From assembly GCA_028293285.1 (NCBI GenBank), contig JAQGPC010000070.1, positions 1 to 54,675 on the forward strand: a stretch of DNA of 54,675 bases, given 5' to 3'. Numbering within the stretch: the first letter of the stretch is position 1; every line of letters starts with the position of its first letter. The notes below the pieces were generated by a model. The model did no database searches and was not told where the DNA came from. It was given only the letters and a program-made list of their open reading frames with translations. Positions 1-9,118 of the stretch are shown one piece after another. Source of the stretch: Pedosphaera sp. Lineage in GTDB: Bacteria; Verrucomicrobiota; Verrucomicrobiia; Limisphaerales; Pedosphaeraceae. A program made the position numbers and the translations under genes.

Positions 1-3000
1 CGGGGGAATACAAGCTCGTGGTGCCCGGCCTGGGCGCCTCCTATCCCTTCCTCATCAATGAGGGTGTCGCGGGCACCTTTGCCCGCACCTATGAACTGGG
101 CATCTACCACCAGCGCTGTGGCACCGACAACGTGCTGCCCTACTCCCGCTTCACCCACAGTGCCTGCCATACCAGCCTCGTGGAGGTGCCCACCATGAGT
201 TCGCCGGAAGCAGCTTTTGTCAACAGTGTCCTTAATAACGAATCAATGGGTGCACTCGATAATCCCCGCCACACCGCTCCACGGATGACCAACATCGCCG
301 CGAGCCTTTACCCGTTTGTGAATGCCGGGCCAATCGACGTCACCGGCGGTCACCATGATGCGGGTGATTATAGCAGGTATACCATCAATGTAGCAGCACT
401 GGTCCATTATCTGGTATTCGCGGTGGATGCTTTTCCCGGAGTCAAGGACCTGGACAATTTAGGCATCCCTGAAAGTGGTGATGGCATCAGTGATGTCATG
501 CAGGAAGCCAAACGTGAAGCAGACTATCTGGCGAAGTTGCAGGATGCAGATGGCGGCTTTTACTTCATTGTTTATCCCCGCACCCGCCAATATGAAAGCA
601 ATGTGCTGCCCGATCGTGGCGACACCCAACTGGTATTGCCTAAAAACACATCAGGAACCGCTGCTGCCGTGGCGGCCCTTGCCGAAATAGCATCCTCTCC
701 TGCTTTCAAGGCGGCTTATCCTGCCGAGGCTGCTCAATATATGGCCAAAGCAACGGCGGGCTGGAACTTTTTGCAACAAGCCATCACTCAATATGGCCGG
801 GACGGTTCCTATCAAATGGTCACGCACTATGGCGATAATTTCATGCACGATGATGAATTGGCCTGGGCAGCAGCGGCCATGTTCGCAGCGACGGGTGATT
901 CGGTTTATGACAATGATTTGCGCACCCACACCCCCAATCCCAACGACCCAAACCTACGGCGTTGGAACTGGTGGAGCATGTTTGAAGGTTATGGGTGCGC
1001 CTATCGCACCTATGCGTTTGCGGCGCGGACCGGCCGGTTGCAGGCCAGCCAATTGAATGCGGCCTATCTGGCCAAGTGCGAAAATGAAATCAAAAACGCC
1101 GGCACCAACACTTTGATCTGGTCCAAGGACAATGCTTATGGCAGCAGCTTCTCCGATGAAAATAAAGGGATAAGAACTGCAGGTTGGTATTTTTCCGGTG
1201 AAGAAACCTTCGATTTGGCAGTGGCCTATTTAATTGATCCCAAGCCCACTTACATGGATGCAGTCTTAAAGAATTTTAACTATGAGATGGGCTGCAATCC
1301 CGTCAATATGTCGTATTTGACAGGCGTGGGCTGGAGACAACAACGGGAAGTCGTGCACCAGTACGCCCAGAATGATTACCGCGTCCTGCCACCTTCCGGT
1401 ATCCCGCAAGGCAATATCCAACAGGGTTCTTATTGGGTTGATCAATATAAGTCCGAATTGGGCGCATTATCTTTTCCGCAAGATTCAGCCAATAGCGCTC
1501 CTTATCCCATGTACGATCGTTGGAGTGATGCTTTCAATGTAATGACTGAATTTGTTGTTTCGAGGCAATCAGGTAAAATGGTTGCCACGGCGTCCTGGCT
1601 CATGGCGATGACGAGCCTCAAAACCCAGGCATGGAACTCGGCCTCGGCCCGCATTACCGGTGTGCCAGCGCAAAGTCCGGCGAACCAGCCGATAACCGCC
1701 CGGCTTTCGGTGCCCGGTTTGAACTTGAGCAACGCCCGCATTGTTTGGGAATCCCTGGGGCAAGACCCTTACGCGGGCGATAACTTTACTTTTACCCCGG
1801 GAAATATTGGCAACAATTGGATGGAAGTGGAGGCGCAATTGCCCGATGGCCGGCGCGTGGTGGCAGCGACGAATTTCTTCGCAACACTGACCGGCATTGT
1901 CAGTCCGCCACTGGAAACAAACTCAGAAATGGTTGCGTTGTACCGGTTAAATACGGATCTCTCCGATGCAACGCATCGGCAAGCCAACATCACGACGGAA
2001 GGTCATGCCGCACTCGATCCGGTAGGGTTGCACCTGCAAGCCATAGGAGACGACGTCACAATCACTATTCCCACAACGGATATTAATGATCCGAACAAAA
2101 CCTTGGGAATCAGCGTGGAAGCGAAGGTTTATATTAATAGTTTCAATACTGTGGGCGTAGGTTCCGCGCCGATGCTGGTGCTGGGAAAGGCCTGGAACAT
2201 TCAACTGGCGTTGCAACAGGACAAGTGGAAATCCCAGCCGGAGATTATGGGAGGTTCACAAATCCTCGTGAACGCCACAACCACGGCAAATGCATTGTCA
2301 TTGCGGCAGTGGCATTTGGTTAACATTACTTTGGACAAAACCAACTACACGGTAAAAGTAGATGGCAATCAAATTTCCAAAACCAACAGCACCGACCTTG
2401 CCACATGGACTGGTTCCGGAAGGGCAATGTTGCAAGCAGGCAATTTTGACGGCTGGATTCAAGATCTCGTGGTGAGAAATATTCAGACTTCCAATCAGGT
2501 CGTGGTCATCCCGCCATCAACGAATACGCCGCCCACCACAAATTCACCCCCGGCAACCAATCCCCCGCCTGCAACGGTTTCCAACCCGGTCATAACTTTT
2601 CTACCCAACGATCCGGACGGCGCCCGGCATTTCCGCGTGCATAGTGACACCAATTTTCCTTTTGTGATCGAAGCTTCATTAGACATGACCGAATGGACTC
2701 CGATTTATGTCCACTATTTTGGGGGAACCATCGATTACACTGATGAGGCATCCCTGACTTATCCCAACCGCTCCTACCGCGCGCGAAATTTGAATCCCCG
2801 TCCGTCCTACATCGCTTTGCCACCCGATGCCAACGGATATTCTCAGGTCTATATCGAAGCGAGCGAATTTGTCCCCTATGTCATCCAGTCAGCAAGCAAT
2901 GGCGTGAATTGGACTTCGGTTTCCACCAATCTTGATGGTGGGCTCACAGTATGGAGTGATCCGGATTCACTGGCGTCCAGTTCACATGTTTATCGCGTCC

Positions 3001-3260
3001 TGACGCCGGAGCTTCGTCCCAGTCTAACCCCCCCGGAGATTGATCGGTATGGATTTGGCTGGCAGACGATGTTTATCCGCAGCCCTTTCATTTCGTCGCC
3101 TTACATCATTCAAAACTCCACGAATTTGCTGGATTGGAACTACGTCTACACCAACAGCAATGGCGGGCCCGATGGATACATCGATAACTTTGCTCCGGAT
3201 TATCCCTCGCGATTTTATCGGATCATGATCCAGACGGAAGGCATTCACGGTTACAAATAA
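1..3260 (+). CDS. Secreted glycoside hydrolase family 9 (endoglucanase-like), 5' end outside window
   Basis: This is a GH9 enzyme that would cleave beta-glucans such as cellulose outside the cell. The reading frame is already open at base 3 and aligns with the middle of the next gene, so the N-terminal signal and most of the Ig-like domain lie outside the window; the GTG at 18 is not the real start. The GH9 catalytic domain runs to about base 1640. The HHDAGDY motif carries the two catalytic Asp residues (codons at 357 and 366), and YDRWSDAFNVMTEF carries the probable general acid Glu (codon at 1548). A small beta domain shared with the next gene follows (about 1650-1890), then a LamG/concanavalin-like domain (about 1927-2490), a Pro/Thr linker (about 2510-2590), and three W/FYR-type repeats to the end. 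The adjacent gene is a paralog. GH9 assignment is firm; the exact substrate is not shown. Confidence 0.93.
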   Translation, partial: GEYKLVVPGLGASYPFLINEGVAGTFARTYELGIYHQRCGTDNVLPYSRFTHSACHTSLVEVPTMSSPEAAFVNSVLNNESMGALDNPRHTAPRMTNIAASLYPFVNAGPIDVTGGHHDAGDYSRYTINVAALVHYLVFAVDAFPGVKDLDNLGIPESGDGISDVMQEAKREADYLAKLQDADGGFYFIVYPRTRQYESNVLPDRGDTQLVLPKNTSGTAAAVAALAEIASSPAFKAAYPAEAAQYMAKATAGWNFLQQAITQYGRDGSYQMVTHYGDNFMHDDELAWAAAAMFAATGDSVYDNDLRTHTPNPNDPNLRRWNWWSMFEGYGCAYRTYAFAARTGRLQASQLNAAYLAKCENEIKNAGTNTLIWSKDNAYGSSFSDENKGIRTAGWYFSGEETFDLAVAYLIDPKPTYMDAVLKNFNYEMGCNPVNMSYLTGVGWRQQREVVHQYAQNDYRVLPPSGIPQGNIQQGSYWVDQYKSELGALSFPQDSANSAPYPMYDRWSDAFNVMTEFVVSRQSGKMVATASWLMAMTSLKTQAWNSASARITGVPAQSPANQPITARLSVPGLNLSNARIVWESLGQDPYAGDNFTFTPGNIGNNWMEVEAQLPDGRRVVAATNFFATLTGIVSPPLETNSEMVALYRLNTDLSDATHRQANITTEGHAALDPVGLHLQAIGDDVTITIPTTDINDPNKTLGISVEAKVYINSFNTVGVGSAPMLVLGKAWNIQLALQQDKWKSQPEIMGGSQILVNATTTANALSLRQWHLVNITLDKTNYTVKVDGNQISKTNSTDLATWTGSGRAMLQAGNFDGWIQDLVVRNIQTSNQVVVIPPSTNTPPTTNSPPATNPPPATVSNPVITFLPNDPDGARHFRVHSDTNFPFVIEASLDMTEWTPIYVHYFGGTIDYTDEASLTYPNRSYRARNLNPRPSYIALPPDANGYSQVYIEASEFVPYVIQSASNGVNWTSVSTNLDGGLTVWSDPDSLASSSHVYRVLTPELRPSLTPPEIDRYGFGWQTMFIRSPFISSPYIIQNSTNLLDWNYVYTNSNGGPDGYIDNFAPDYPSRFYRIMIQTEGIHGYK
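2631..3233 (+). repeat. Three degenerate ~60-residue repeats at C terminus of the GH9 protein
   Basis: The repeats lie at about 2631-2796, 2841-3005 and 3063-3233. Each has a beta-rich stretch, then a core like SNLLDWNYVYTN (third copy) or ASLDMTEWTPIY (first copy), a Gly-rich turn, an acidic turn such as YIDNF, and a closing YR motif (SYRARN, VYRVL, FYRIM). Repeats of this style are frequent at the C termini of large secreted proteins in Verrucomicrobiota. Their function is not established; surface attachment or sorting is a guess. Confidence 0.7.
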
Positions 3261-3318
3261 GTCCTCGCGCCCGCCAAAATTCGTTTTGTCATTTGCCGGC
3301 GCGTGATTATGCTGAGGC

Positions 3319-5961
3319 GTGAATTTCGTTTTTCGTTTTTGTATTGGGAGTTTTTTCTGTCTGCTGCTCGGCTGCTCAAGAAGTATGGGCCTGGCCATGA
3401 ACGATGCAGATCCCCTCTACCTCCCTAAAATCGGCGACCATCAATTACGTGTAATATCCCCTACAATATTGGAGTTGACGCTGCTTACCACCAAGGAACC
3501 TGACCCGGCACCTATTACCCAATGGAACTTTGTGGATAAGGAAGGCGTGGCCACCCTGCCCGCCCCCACGCAGTTTTCCGTGCTGATCAGCAACCAACCC
3601 GTCGCGATTTCATCAATCGGCTTCAAGCGGCGGGTTTCCTACGCTCCGTTGCGGAAGCGTGATCTGCGTATTGGCAATTACCTATACTTGCAATTGGCAA
3701 CTCCTGTTGCCCCGGGCACAACTATTGAAGTAAAAAATCCTACGGCGACACTTTGGCCCGCCAGCACGACTTTTAAAGTTGTTGCTGATGCTTTACGATA
3801 CAGTCCGGCCATTCATGTTAACCAGGTTGGCTACACACCCGCTTTTCCAAAAAAGGCAATGGTTGGTTATTATCTGGGAAGCCTTGGGGAAATGAGTGTT
3901 TCTGCCGATGCCGGTTTTAAAATAATTGAGGCTCAAAGCGGCAAGATTGTTTTTGAAGAAAAGCTGACACCGCGCCCGGACAAAGGTTATAGTTATACTC
4001 CTCCTCCCTACCAGAAAGTGCTGGAAGCTGACTTTACCGCATTCAAAACTCCCGGCGAATACAAGTTGGTGGTGCCGGGATTGGGGAGTTCGTTTCCATT
4101 CTTTATTGATGAGGGAGCCGCTGCCGCTTTTGCACGCACGTATGCCCTGGGAATTTATCATCAACGTTGCGGCACGGATAATTCGCTTCCCTTTACCCGG
4201 TTCATCCATGATGCATGCCATACTACGCCTGCAAAAGTCCCAAACATGACGTCGGAATTTGATTTCGTGAATGGCGACCTTGCCGGTGAAACGGGCAATT
4301 ATAAAAGCAACACCAGGCATACCGCGCCGCAACTCAAAAACGTGGCCGCTGGTCTATACCCTTTTGTAAATCCGGGGCCGGTGGATGTCCGTGGCGGGCA
4401 TCATGACGCGGGTGATTACAGTAAATACACCATCAACAGCGCCATGTTTATTCACTATTTAATTTTTGCCGCCGATGTATTTCCAAGCGTTGGCGCGCTG
4501 GACAACCTTGGCCTGCCAGAAAGCGGCGATGGTAAGAGTGATTTGCTACAGGAAGCAAAATGGGAATCAGATTTTCTCGCAAAGATGCAGGATGCGGACG
4601 GCGGGTTTTATTTTTTGGTTTATCCGGCCCATCGCCCGTATGAGGACGATGTCCTTCCCGATCATGGCGATCCCCAAGTAGTTTTTCCCAAAACAACAGC
4701 CATGACCGCCGCCGCCGTTGCTGCGTTGGCCCAAGCTTCCTCCTCACCATTATTCAAAAAACAATTTCCCGAAGCAGCGGCGCAGTATCTCGAGAAAGCC
4801 AAGAAGGGATGGACTTTCCTGGAACGTGCGATTGCCAAATATGGAAAGGATGGCTCGTATCAGAAAATCACGCACGCGGGTGACACTTTTATACATGATG
4901 ATGAGCTAGCTTGGGCCGCGACAGAATTGTTTTTGGCAACCGGCGATGAAGCGTACCATAAAAAACTCAAGGATTCACTGGACCCGGTTGATCCGAAAAT
5001 CCGACGTTGGGGATGGTGGCGTCTGTCTGATAGTTACGGTTGCGCCATTCGCAGTTATGCATTTGGCGTAACTACTGGCCGGCTGGCCACAAATCAGATG
5101 GATATTTATTATTTAAATAAGTGCAAAGCTGAGATTCGCGCAGCGGGTTTGGATCAGCTTCATTACGCGCAGGATTGCGCGTATGGCTCCAGCTTTCCCA
5201 CCGCGAGCAAAAACTACCGGGTTGCAGGTTGGTATTTTTCAGGCGAGCAGGCATTTGATATGGCCGTAGCTTCCCAAGTTGACTGGCCTATTTTCAATGA
5301 TCAACGTGCGCCCATGCTGGAAGCAATTGTGAGCAACATGAACTATGAAGGCGGGTGTAATCCCGTGAATGTGACTCACATCACAGGCTTGGGCTGGAAA
5401 CGGCAGCAGGAAATTGTTCATCATTACGCGCAGAATGACCGGCGTGTCCTTCCACCTTCAGGTATTCCACAGGGCAATATCCAAGAGGGATTCTACTGGA
5501 TGGATAAATACAAATCTGAACTCGGCGCGGTCACCTTTCCGGCTGACGGTGCTGCCACTGCGCCTTATCCATTTTATGATCGCTGGGGGGATAGCTTTAA
5601 TGTGAATGCAGAATTTGTAGCGGCTACTTCAGCCCGCATTTTTGTCACTTACGCTTATCTCATGGCCCAGACATCATTGAAGGATCAACCATGGAGATCG
5701 GCTGCCGCTGAAGTCGCCATCTCACCACTTGAATCAGGGAGCAAAAAAGCCACGGCGGGCTTGAAAGTGGCTGGACTGGACCTGACTAAAGCCAGAATAG
5801 TCTGGGAAGCCAATGGGCAGGAACCTGCCTATGGCCAGACGTTTGATTTTGTGCCCAAAAGTTCTGGTGAGCCATGGTTGGAAGTCGAAGCACAATGGCC
5901 CGATGGTCGCCGTGCTTTTGCAATAACGAATTATTCGTCCGCAATTCCGGCAAAAAAGTAA
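3319..5961 (+). CDS. Glycoside hydrolase family 9 lipoprotein
   Basis: This is a second GH9 glucanase of 880 residues, full length. With the GTG start at 3319 the N terminus is a lipoprotein signal ending in LLLGC (Cys19), so the enzyme is probably membrane anchored; later starts would lose this signal. Residues about 170-265 form the cellulase N-terminal Ig-like domain (HVNQVGYTP). The GH9 catalytic domain covers about 275-800, with HHDAGDY (Asp363 and Asp366) and YDRWGDSFNVNAEF (Glu765, probable general acid). A small beta domain of about 80 residues closes the protein. It lacks the LamG domain and the repeats of its upstream neighbour, to which the catalytic part is clearly paralogous. The 58-base gap to the upstream gene suggests co-transcription. 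Its stop lies next to that of a convergent small lipoprotein gene. Confidence 0.94.
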   Translation: MNFVFRFCIGSFFCLLLGCSRSMGLAMNDADPLYLPKIGDHQLRVISPTILELTLLTTKEPDPAPITQWNFVDKEGVATLPAPTQFSVLISNQPVAISSIGFKRRVSYAPLRKRDLRIGNYLYLQLATPVAPGTTIEVKNPTATLWPASTTFKVVADALRYSPAIHVNQVGYTPAFPKKAMVGYYLGSLGEMSVSADAGFKIIEAQSGKIVFEEKLTPRPDKGYSYTPPPYQKVLEADFTAFKTPGEYKLVVPGLGSSFPFFIDEGAAAAFARTYALGIYHQRCGTDNSLPFTRFIHDACHTTPAKVPNMTSEFDFVNGDLAGETGNYKSNTRHTAPQLKNVAAGLYPFVNPGPVDVRGGHHDAGDYSKYTINSAMFIHYLIFAADVFPSVGALDNLGLPESGDGKSDLLQEAKWESDFLAKMQDADGGFYFLVYPAHRPYEDDVLPDHGDPQVVFPKTTAMTAAAVAALAQASSSPLFKKQFPEAAAQYLEKAKKGWTFLERAIAKYGKDGSYQKITHAGDTFIHDDELAWAATELFLATGDEAYHKKLKDSLDPVDPKIRRWGWWRLSDSYGCAIRSYAFGVTTGRLATNQMDIYYLNKCKAEIRAAGLDQLHYAQDCAYGSSFPTASKNYRVAGWYFSGEQAFDMAVASQVDWPIFNDQRAPMLEAIVSNMNYEGGCNPVNVTHITGLGWKRQQEIVHHYAQNDRRVLPPSGIPQGNIQEGFYWMDKYKSELGAVTFPADGAATAPYPFYDRWGDSFNVNAEFVAATSARIFVTYAYLMAQTSLKDQPWRSAAAEVAISPLESGSKKATAGLKVAGLDLTKARIVWEANGQEPAYGQTFDFVPKSSGEPWLEVEAQWPDGRRAFAITNYSSAIPAKK

Positions 5962-5962
5962 T

Positions 5963-6172
5963 TTAAGGCTTCCCTGCTCCAATCGTGCCAGTGCCTTCGC
6001 CACTTGTCCAAGCGCTATTGTCAACCCCGCCCGCACCGCTGCCAGCACCTTGTGAACTCACTCCGGAACTGGTATGGGAGTTGCGCCCCATCCCACCCGC
6101 GTTGTTATCATCGAGGGAACTGCAACCAGCCAGCAGAAGAACCAGGCTGGTAAATAAAATTATATTCTTCAT
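5963..6172 (-). CDS. Small Gly/Ser-rich lipoprotein
   Basis: This 69-residue product starts with a clear lipoprotein signal, ending LVLLLAGC, with Cys17 as the lipidation site. The remaining ~50 residues are Gly, Ser, Ala and Asn rich with no recognisable domain. The start region (MKNIILF) and composition resemble the larger lipoprotein encoded next to it on the same strand, so the two may be paralogs. A strong hairpin terminator lies between them, so this gene probably has its own promoter. The upstream sequence contains AAGGAG followed by about 10 bases before the ATG. Function unknown. Confidence 0.75.
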   Translation of the reverse strand: MKNIILFTSLVLLLAGCSSLDDNNAGGMGRNSHTSSGVSSQGAGSGAGGVDNSAWTSGEGTGTIGAGKP

Positions 6173-6198
6173 AAAAAAATCTCCTTGGAATTAATCTG

Positions 6199-6242
6199 AA
6201 AAAAGCCAAATGGACCGGCCTGATGACAGGCTGGTCCATTTG
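6199..6242 (-). terminator. Rho-independent terminator
   Basis: Bases 6207-6222 and 6227-6242 form a 16-bp stem with one G-U wobble and a four-base loop. Read on the minus strand it is followed within two bases by six T residues. It lies 67 bases past the stop of the 303-residue lipoprotein gene and upstream of the 69-residue gene. Confidence 0.9.
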
Positions 6243-6308
6243 ATTGATTCATCAACGATCAGAGTTAGTTAATGGTTTAGATTGATTGCCGTTAGCAAAC
6301 GAGAATCG

Positions 6309-7220
6309 TTAAGGATTACTTGGGCTGCTGCTCGAATTGTTGTTTGGGCTGCTACTACTTGGACTGCTGCTGCTATTTGAATTGTCCGGCAGGGTTGAGC
6401 TGCTGGAATCATTCGTATTTGAGCCAGTGCCAAGTCCTCCCTGATTACCTAACCCGCCGGAATCAGGACTCGTAGTGCTGTTGGTATTGATAAGACCGCT
6501 GCTTGTTCCCGTGTCTGTGCCAACGCCGGTTCCAGTGCCCGTATTAGCGCCAACGCCCGTACTGGTCCCGGTTCCAGTGCCCGTATTAGCGCCAACGCCC
6601 GTGCTGGTCCCGGTCCCCGTGCCCGTATTAGCGCCAACGCCAGCACTTGTTCCACCAGCACCTGTGTTAGGTGTCTGAGTAGTAATACCGCTGCTGGTGC
6701 CGCTCGTTCCTGCTCCTGTGTCAGTGCCGACACTAGTTCCTGTGCCACCCGTTCCAGTGCTGGAACTGCTGGAGCTGCTATTTCCCACTCCAACGCCCTG
6801 GCTACTCGAGTTAAGATTGTTGGTGTTGCTGTTGCTATTATTTATTCCAATTCCAACATCAGTCTGATTGTTATTGATGCTGGTGCTGGAACTGCTGCTG
6901 CCTGAATTCACCCCAACTCCCGCACCGCTGGTTCCCACACCACCGGCTGCACCGCTGGTGTCCGTTCCAAACGTACCGCTGGCAGCCCCGTTTATCCCTC
7001 CACCGGTAACGACTCCGGCTGAACTGGAATTAACTCCGGTTCCCGCTCCGACGCCAGTAGCCTGAGTGTTGATGTTTGCGGAATCGCTGGTGCTGGAACT
7101 GGATGAACTTGAAGTGCCGTAAGCACCGGCATCACTGCCCACGCCACCCGCCCCCTTGTCGTAAGTGTTACATCCGGCCAACAGCGCACTGGACCCAATA
7201 AGAATAAGCAATTTTTTCAT
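6309..7220 (-). CDS. Low-complexity Ser/Gly/Thr/Asn-rich lipoprotein with tandem repeats
   Basis: The 303-residue product begins MKKLLILIGSSALLAGC, a typical lipoprotein signal with Cys17 after the LLAG lipobox. The rest is almost entirely Ser, Gly, Thr, Asn, Ala and Val, including poly-Ser runs and about 2.7 copies of a 14-residue unit around TGVGANTGTGTGTS. There is no catalytic motif and it is probably disordered. Such proteins are often surface or envelope decoration, but nothing here proves a role. It shares its N-terminal style with the 69-residue lipoprotein downstream and is followed by a strong terminator. The repeats make length variation between strains likely. Confidence 0.85.
   Translation of the reverse strand: MKKLLILIGSSALLAGCNTYDKGAGGVGSDAGAYGTSSSSSSSTSDSANINTQATGVGAGTGVNSSSAGVVTGGGINGAASGTFGTDTSGAAGGVGTSGAGVGVNSGSSSSSTSINNNQTDVGIGINNSNSNTNNLNSSSQGVGVGNSSSSSSSTGTGGTGTSVGTDTGAGTSGTSSGITTQTPNTGAGGTSAGVGANTGTGTGTSTGVGANTGTGTGTSTGVGANTGTGTGVGTDTGTSSGLINTNSTTSPDSGGLGNQGGLGTGSNTNDSSSSTLPDNSNSSSSPSSSSPNNNSSSSPSNP
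6528..6641. repeat. 42-bp tandem repeat inside lipoprotein gene
   Basis: The string GTATTAGCGCCAACGCC recurs at 6541, 6583 and 6625, giving an exact 42-base period (14 codons, in frame). Copies differ by a few bases. The repeat encodes the Thr/Gly/Val/Ala/Asn-rich unit of the 303-residue lipoprotein. Confidence 0.9.
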
Positions 7221-7389
7221 AATAACGATTTCAATTTTCCTTTCTCAGTAAAGCTCCGCCGTAACTGTCCTATCTCAATGGGGTAAAACCCGATTTCTTT
7301 GCGGAAGCTCCCTTTTAAGAGTAATTAACACGAGGAATAACCAAGGACATCTCCAGTTAAATTCTTTTCAAAAAAAACGGGTGAATAAG

Positions 7390-7731
7390 CTACTTCGGCA
7401 CGTCTATATATTCTGTCAGCCGGCCTTTCAACAATTGAATCAATTCAGGGTCCATACACTCATAATCATCAGGAATATGCAGGCAAATGATTCGTTTCCC
7501 GTTAAGTGCTTCAGCGAATTTGCTGTCCATCCGTTCCTTGTGCCGCTTCTCCATGACAAAGATTATGTCCGCCCAGCCTATATGACCTTCCGTCACACGA
7601 ATTCTCGCGCCAGGCTCAGTCCCGGCTGACCGCACGTCATATCCGGGAAAACCTTCATAAATTTTTTCCGCAGTGAGACTCCGCCAGCGATTACGACTGC
7701 AAATAAATAATATTTTAAGAATTTCACTCAT
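7390..7731 (-). CDS. Short low-molecular-weight protein tyrosine phosphatase-like
   Basis: The 113-residue product carries the phosphatase loop CX5R as CSRNRWRS (Cys11, Arg17) right after the first beta strand, and a late MDPEL segment in the place of the general-acid Asp loop (DPY in the family). It is shorter than the usual ~150 residues but matches a short subgroup seen in many bacteria. I prefer the ATG at 7731 (MSEILKILF) over the TTG at 7752 because the fold begins there. Family members dephosphorylate tyrosine kinases and transferases of polysaccharide export. It is divergent from a glycosyltransferase gene that opens a polysaccharide operon, which fits. No tyrosine kinase is visible in the window. 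Confidence 0.8.
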   Translation of the reverse strand: MSEILKILFICSRNRWRSLTAEKIYEGFPGYDVRSAGTEPGARIRVTEGHIGWADIIFVMEKRHKERMDSKFAEALNGKRIICLHIPDDYECMDPELIQLLKGRLTEYIDVPK

Positions 7732-7915
7732 TGAGGCATCCAAACACAACAACTTGGTGTGATGGAATGTACGTGAAAAGTTCCCTCTGCTGAAGCAATT
7801 ATCCGGCTGATGCGTCTAAAGACACTGCTGTTATGATGTGGTATATCAACTGATACCCATTTTGGGCTGGTCGATAACAAGGTAATAAAGTAGATAATAC
7901 CCTTTGCTTAGCAGG

Positions 7916-9118
7916 ATGAGACTATTATTTGTCCATGAACGTTTTGGCGCCATGGCAGGCGCCGAAGTAAATGCGTATCTGACAGCCACGGAACTTAAAG
8001 CCCGAGGCCATACGCTGGGCATTATTCATGGCCAAGGCACGGGCAAAAATGAAACTGGCTGGCGGGAAACCTTTTCCGACTGCTATTCCCTGAATAACGG
8101 AGATGTTTCCGCAATAGTAGGAAAGGCGATCGATCAATTTAAGCCGGATGTGATTTATGTTCACAAGATGGCAGACTTGGGGGTAATCGAGGCATTGGTT
8201 CATTCCAACCGTTCCCTGGTCCGGATGGTGCATGACCACGACATTTATTGCATGCGGAGTTACAAATACAATCCCCTGACGCGTAAAATCTGCACCCGCG
8301 CAACCTCACCCTATTGTATTTTTCCCTGTGCAGCAGCACTCACGCGAAACCGTGGTGGCGGGATTCCGCTTAAATGGGTCAGTTATTTGGATAAGCGAAA
8401 GGAAATCCGGCTCAACCGCCGGTTTGATCGTATGGTAGTAGCCACGAATTATATGAAGGATGAACTCGTGCGCAATAAATTTGATCAACGATTGATCGAA
8501 ATCCATGCGCCGGTGCCGAGAACCATCGAAAATTCATTGCGCGCCTCGTTTAGCGACCGGAATTTGATTCTTTATTCCGGCCAGATCATTCGCGGCAAGG
8601 GCGTGGATGTGCTTTTGCATTCGCTGGCTCAACTCAAATATCCTTTTGAATGCATCATTCTTGGCGAAGGAAATCATAAACCTTTCTGTGAAGAATTGAG
8701 CCGTAAGCTGGGATTGACTGACCGCGTCCACTTCAAGGGGTTCGTCCCACAGGAAGAACTGCGGAATTTTTATTCTGAAGGCAGTCTGACCGTGATGAGT
8801 TCGGTATGGCCCGAACCCTTCGGCGCCGCCGGGTTGGAAGGAATGCGCTATGGGTTGCCGATCGTGGCCTTCGATGCTGGCGGCATCAAGGAATGGCTGA
8901 TTGATGGTTACAACGGTCTTTTGGCGCCTTGGATGGACATAGCGGGATTTACGGCACGAGTGGAACAACTTTTAAGTAACAAAACCTTGGCCCGTCAAAT
9001 GGGAGAGCGTGGGCGGCTGTTGGTTCGTGAAAAATATAGCTTTGCCCAATATATCCAAAATTTGGAAAGTATGTTTACGAGAGTGATCTCAGAAGCACGA
9101 TCGAGAACTCATCCATGA
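7916..9118 (+). CDS. Glycosyltransferase, GT4 family (GT-B fold)
   Basis: This 400-residue enzyme would transfer a sugar from an activated donor to a growing polysaccharide. The N-terminal half has the acceptor-side Rossmann fold (LLFVHERFGAMAGAEV). The C-terminal half has the donor site: YSGQIIRGKGVD, then PEPFGAAGLEGMRYGLPIVAF, which carries the E-x7-E motif of GT4 retaining enzymes. The ATG at 7916 starts directly at the first strand, so I choose it over the TTG at 7904. Its stop overlaps the next gene by four bases, and a run of four genes through 11755 looks like one operon. The sugar is not predictable from sequence. Confidence 0.92.
   Translation: MRLLFVHERFGAMAGAEVNAYLTATELKARGHTLGIIHGQGTGKNETGWRETFSDCYSLNNGDVSAIVGKAIDQFKPDVIYVHKMADLGVIEALVHSNRSLVRMVHDHDIYCMRSYKYNPLTRKICTRATSPYCIFPCAAALTRNRGGGIPLKWVSYLDKRKEIRLNRRFDRMVVATNYMKDELVRNKFDQRLIEIHAPVPRTIENSLRASFSDRNLILYSGQIIRGKGVDVLLHSLAQLKYPFECIILGEGNHKPFCEELSRKLGLTDRVHFKGFVPQEELRNFYSEGSLTVMSSVWPEPFGAAGLEGMRYGLPIVAFDAGGIKEWLIDGYNGLLAPWMDIAGFTARVEQLLSNKTLARQMGERGRLLVREKYSFAQYIQNLESMFTRVISEARSRTHP

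Noticed and set aside
6449..6793. Second long frame inside the 303-residue lipoprotein gene
   Set aside because: It is a by-product of the repetitive low-complexity sequence; the lipoprotein frame has the signal peptide and terminator.
7221..7389. Possible riboswitch or leader RNA upstream of the 303-residue lipoprotein gene
   Set aside because: A GGGTTTTACCCC palindrome and some pairing are visible, but no known riboswitch core could be recognised.
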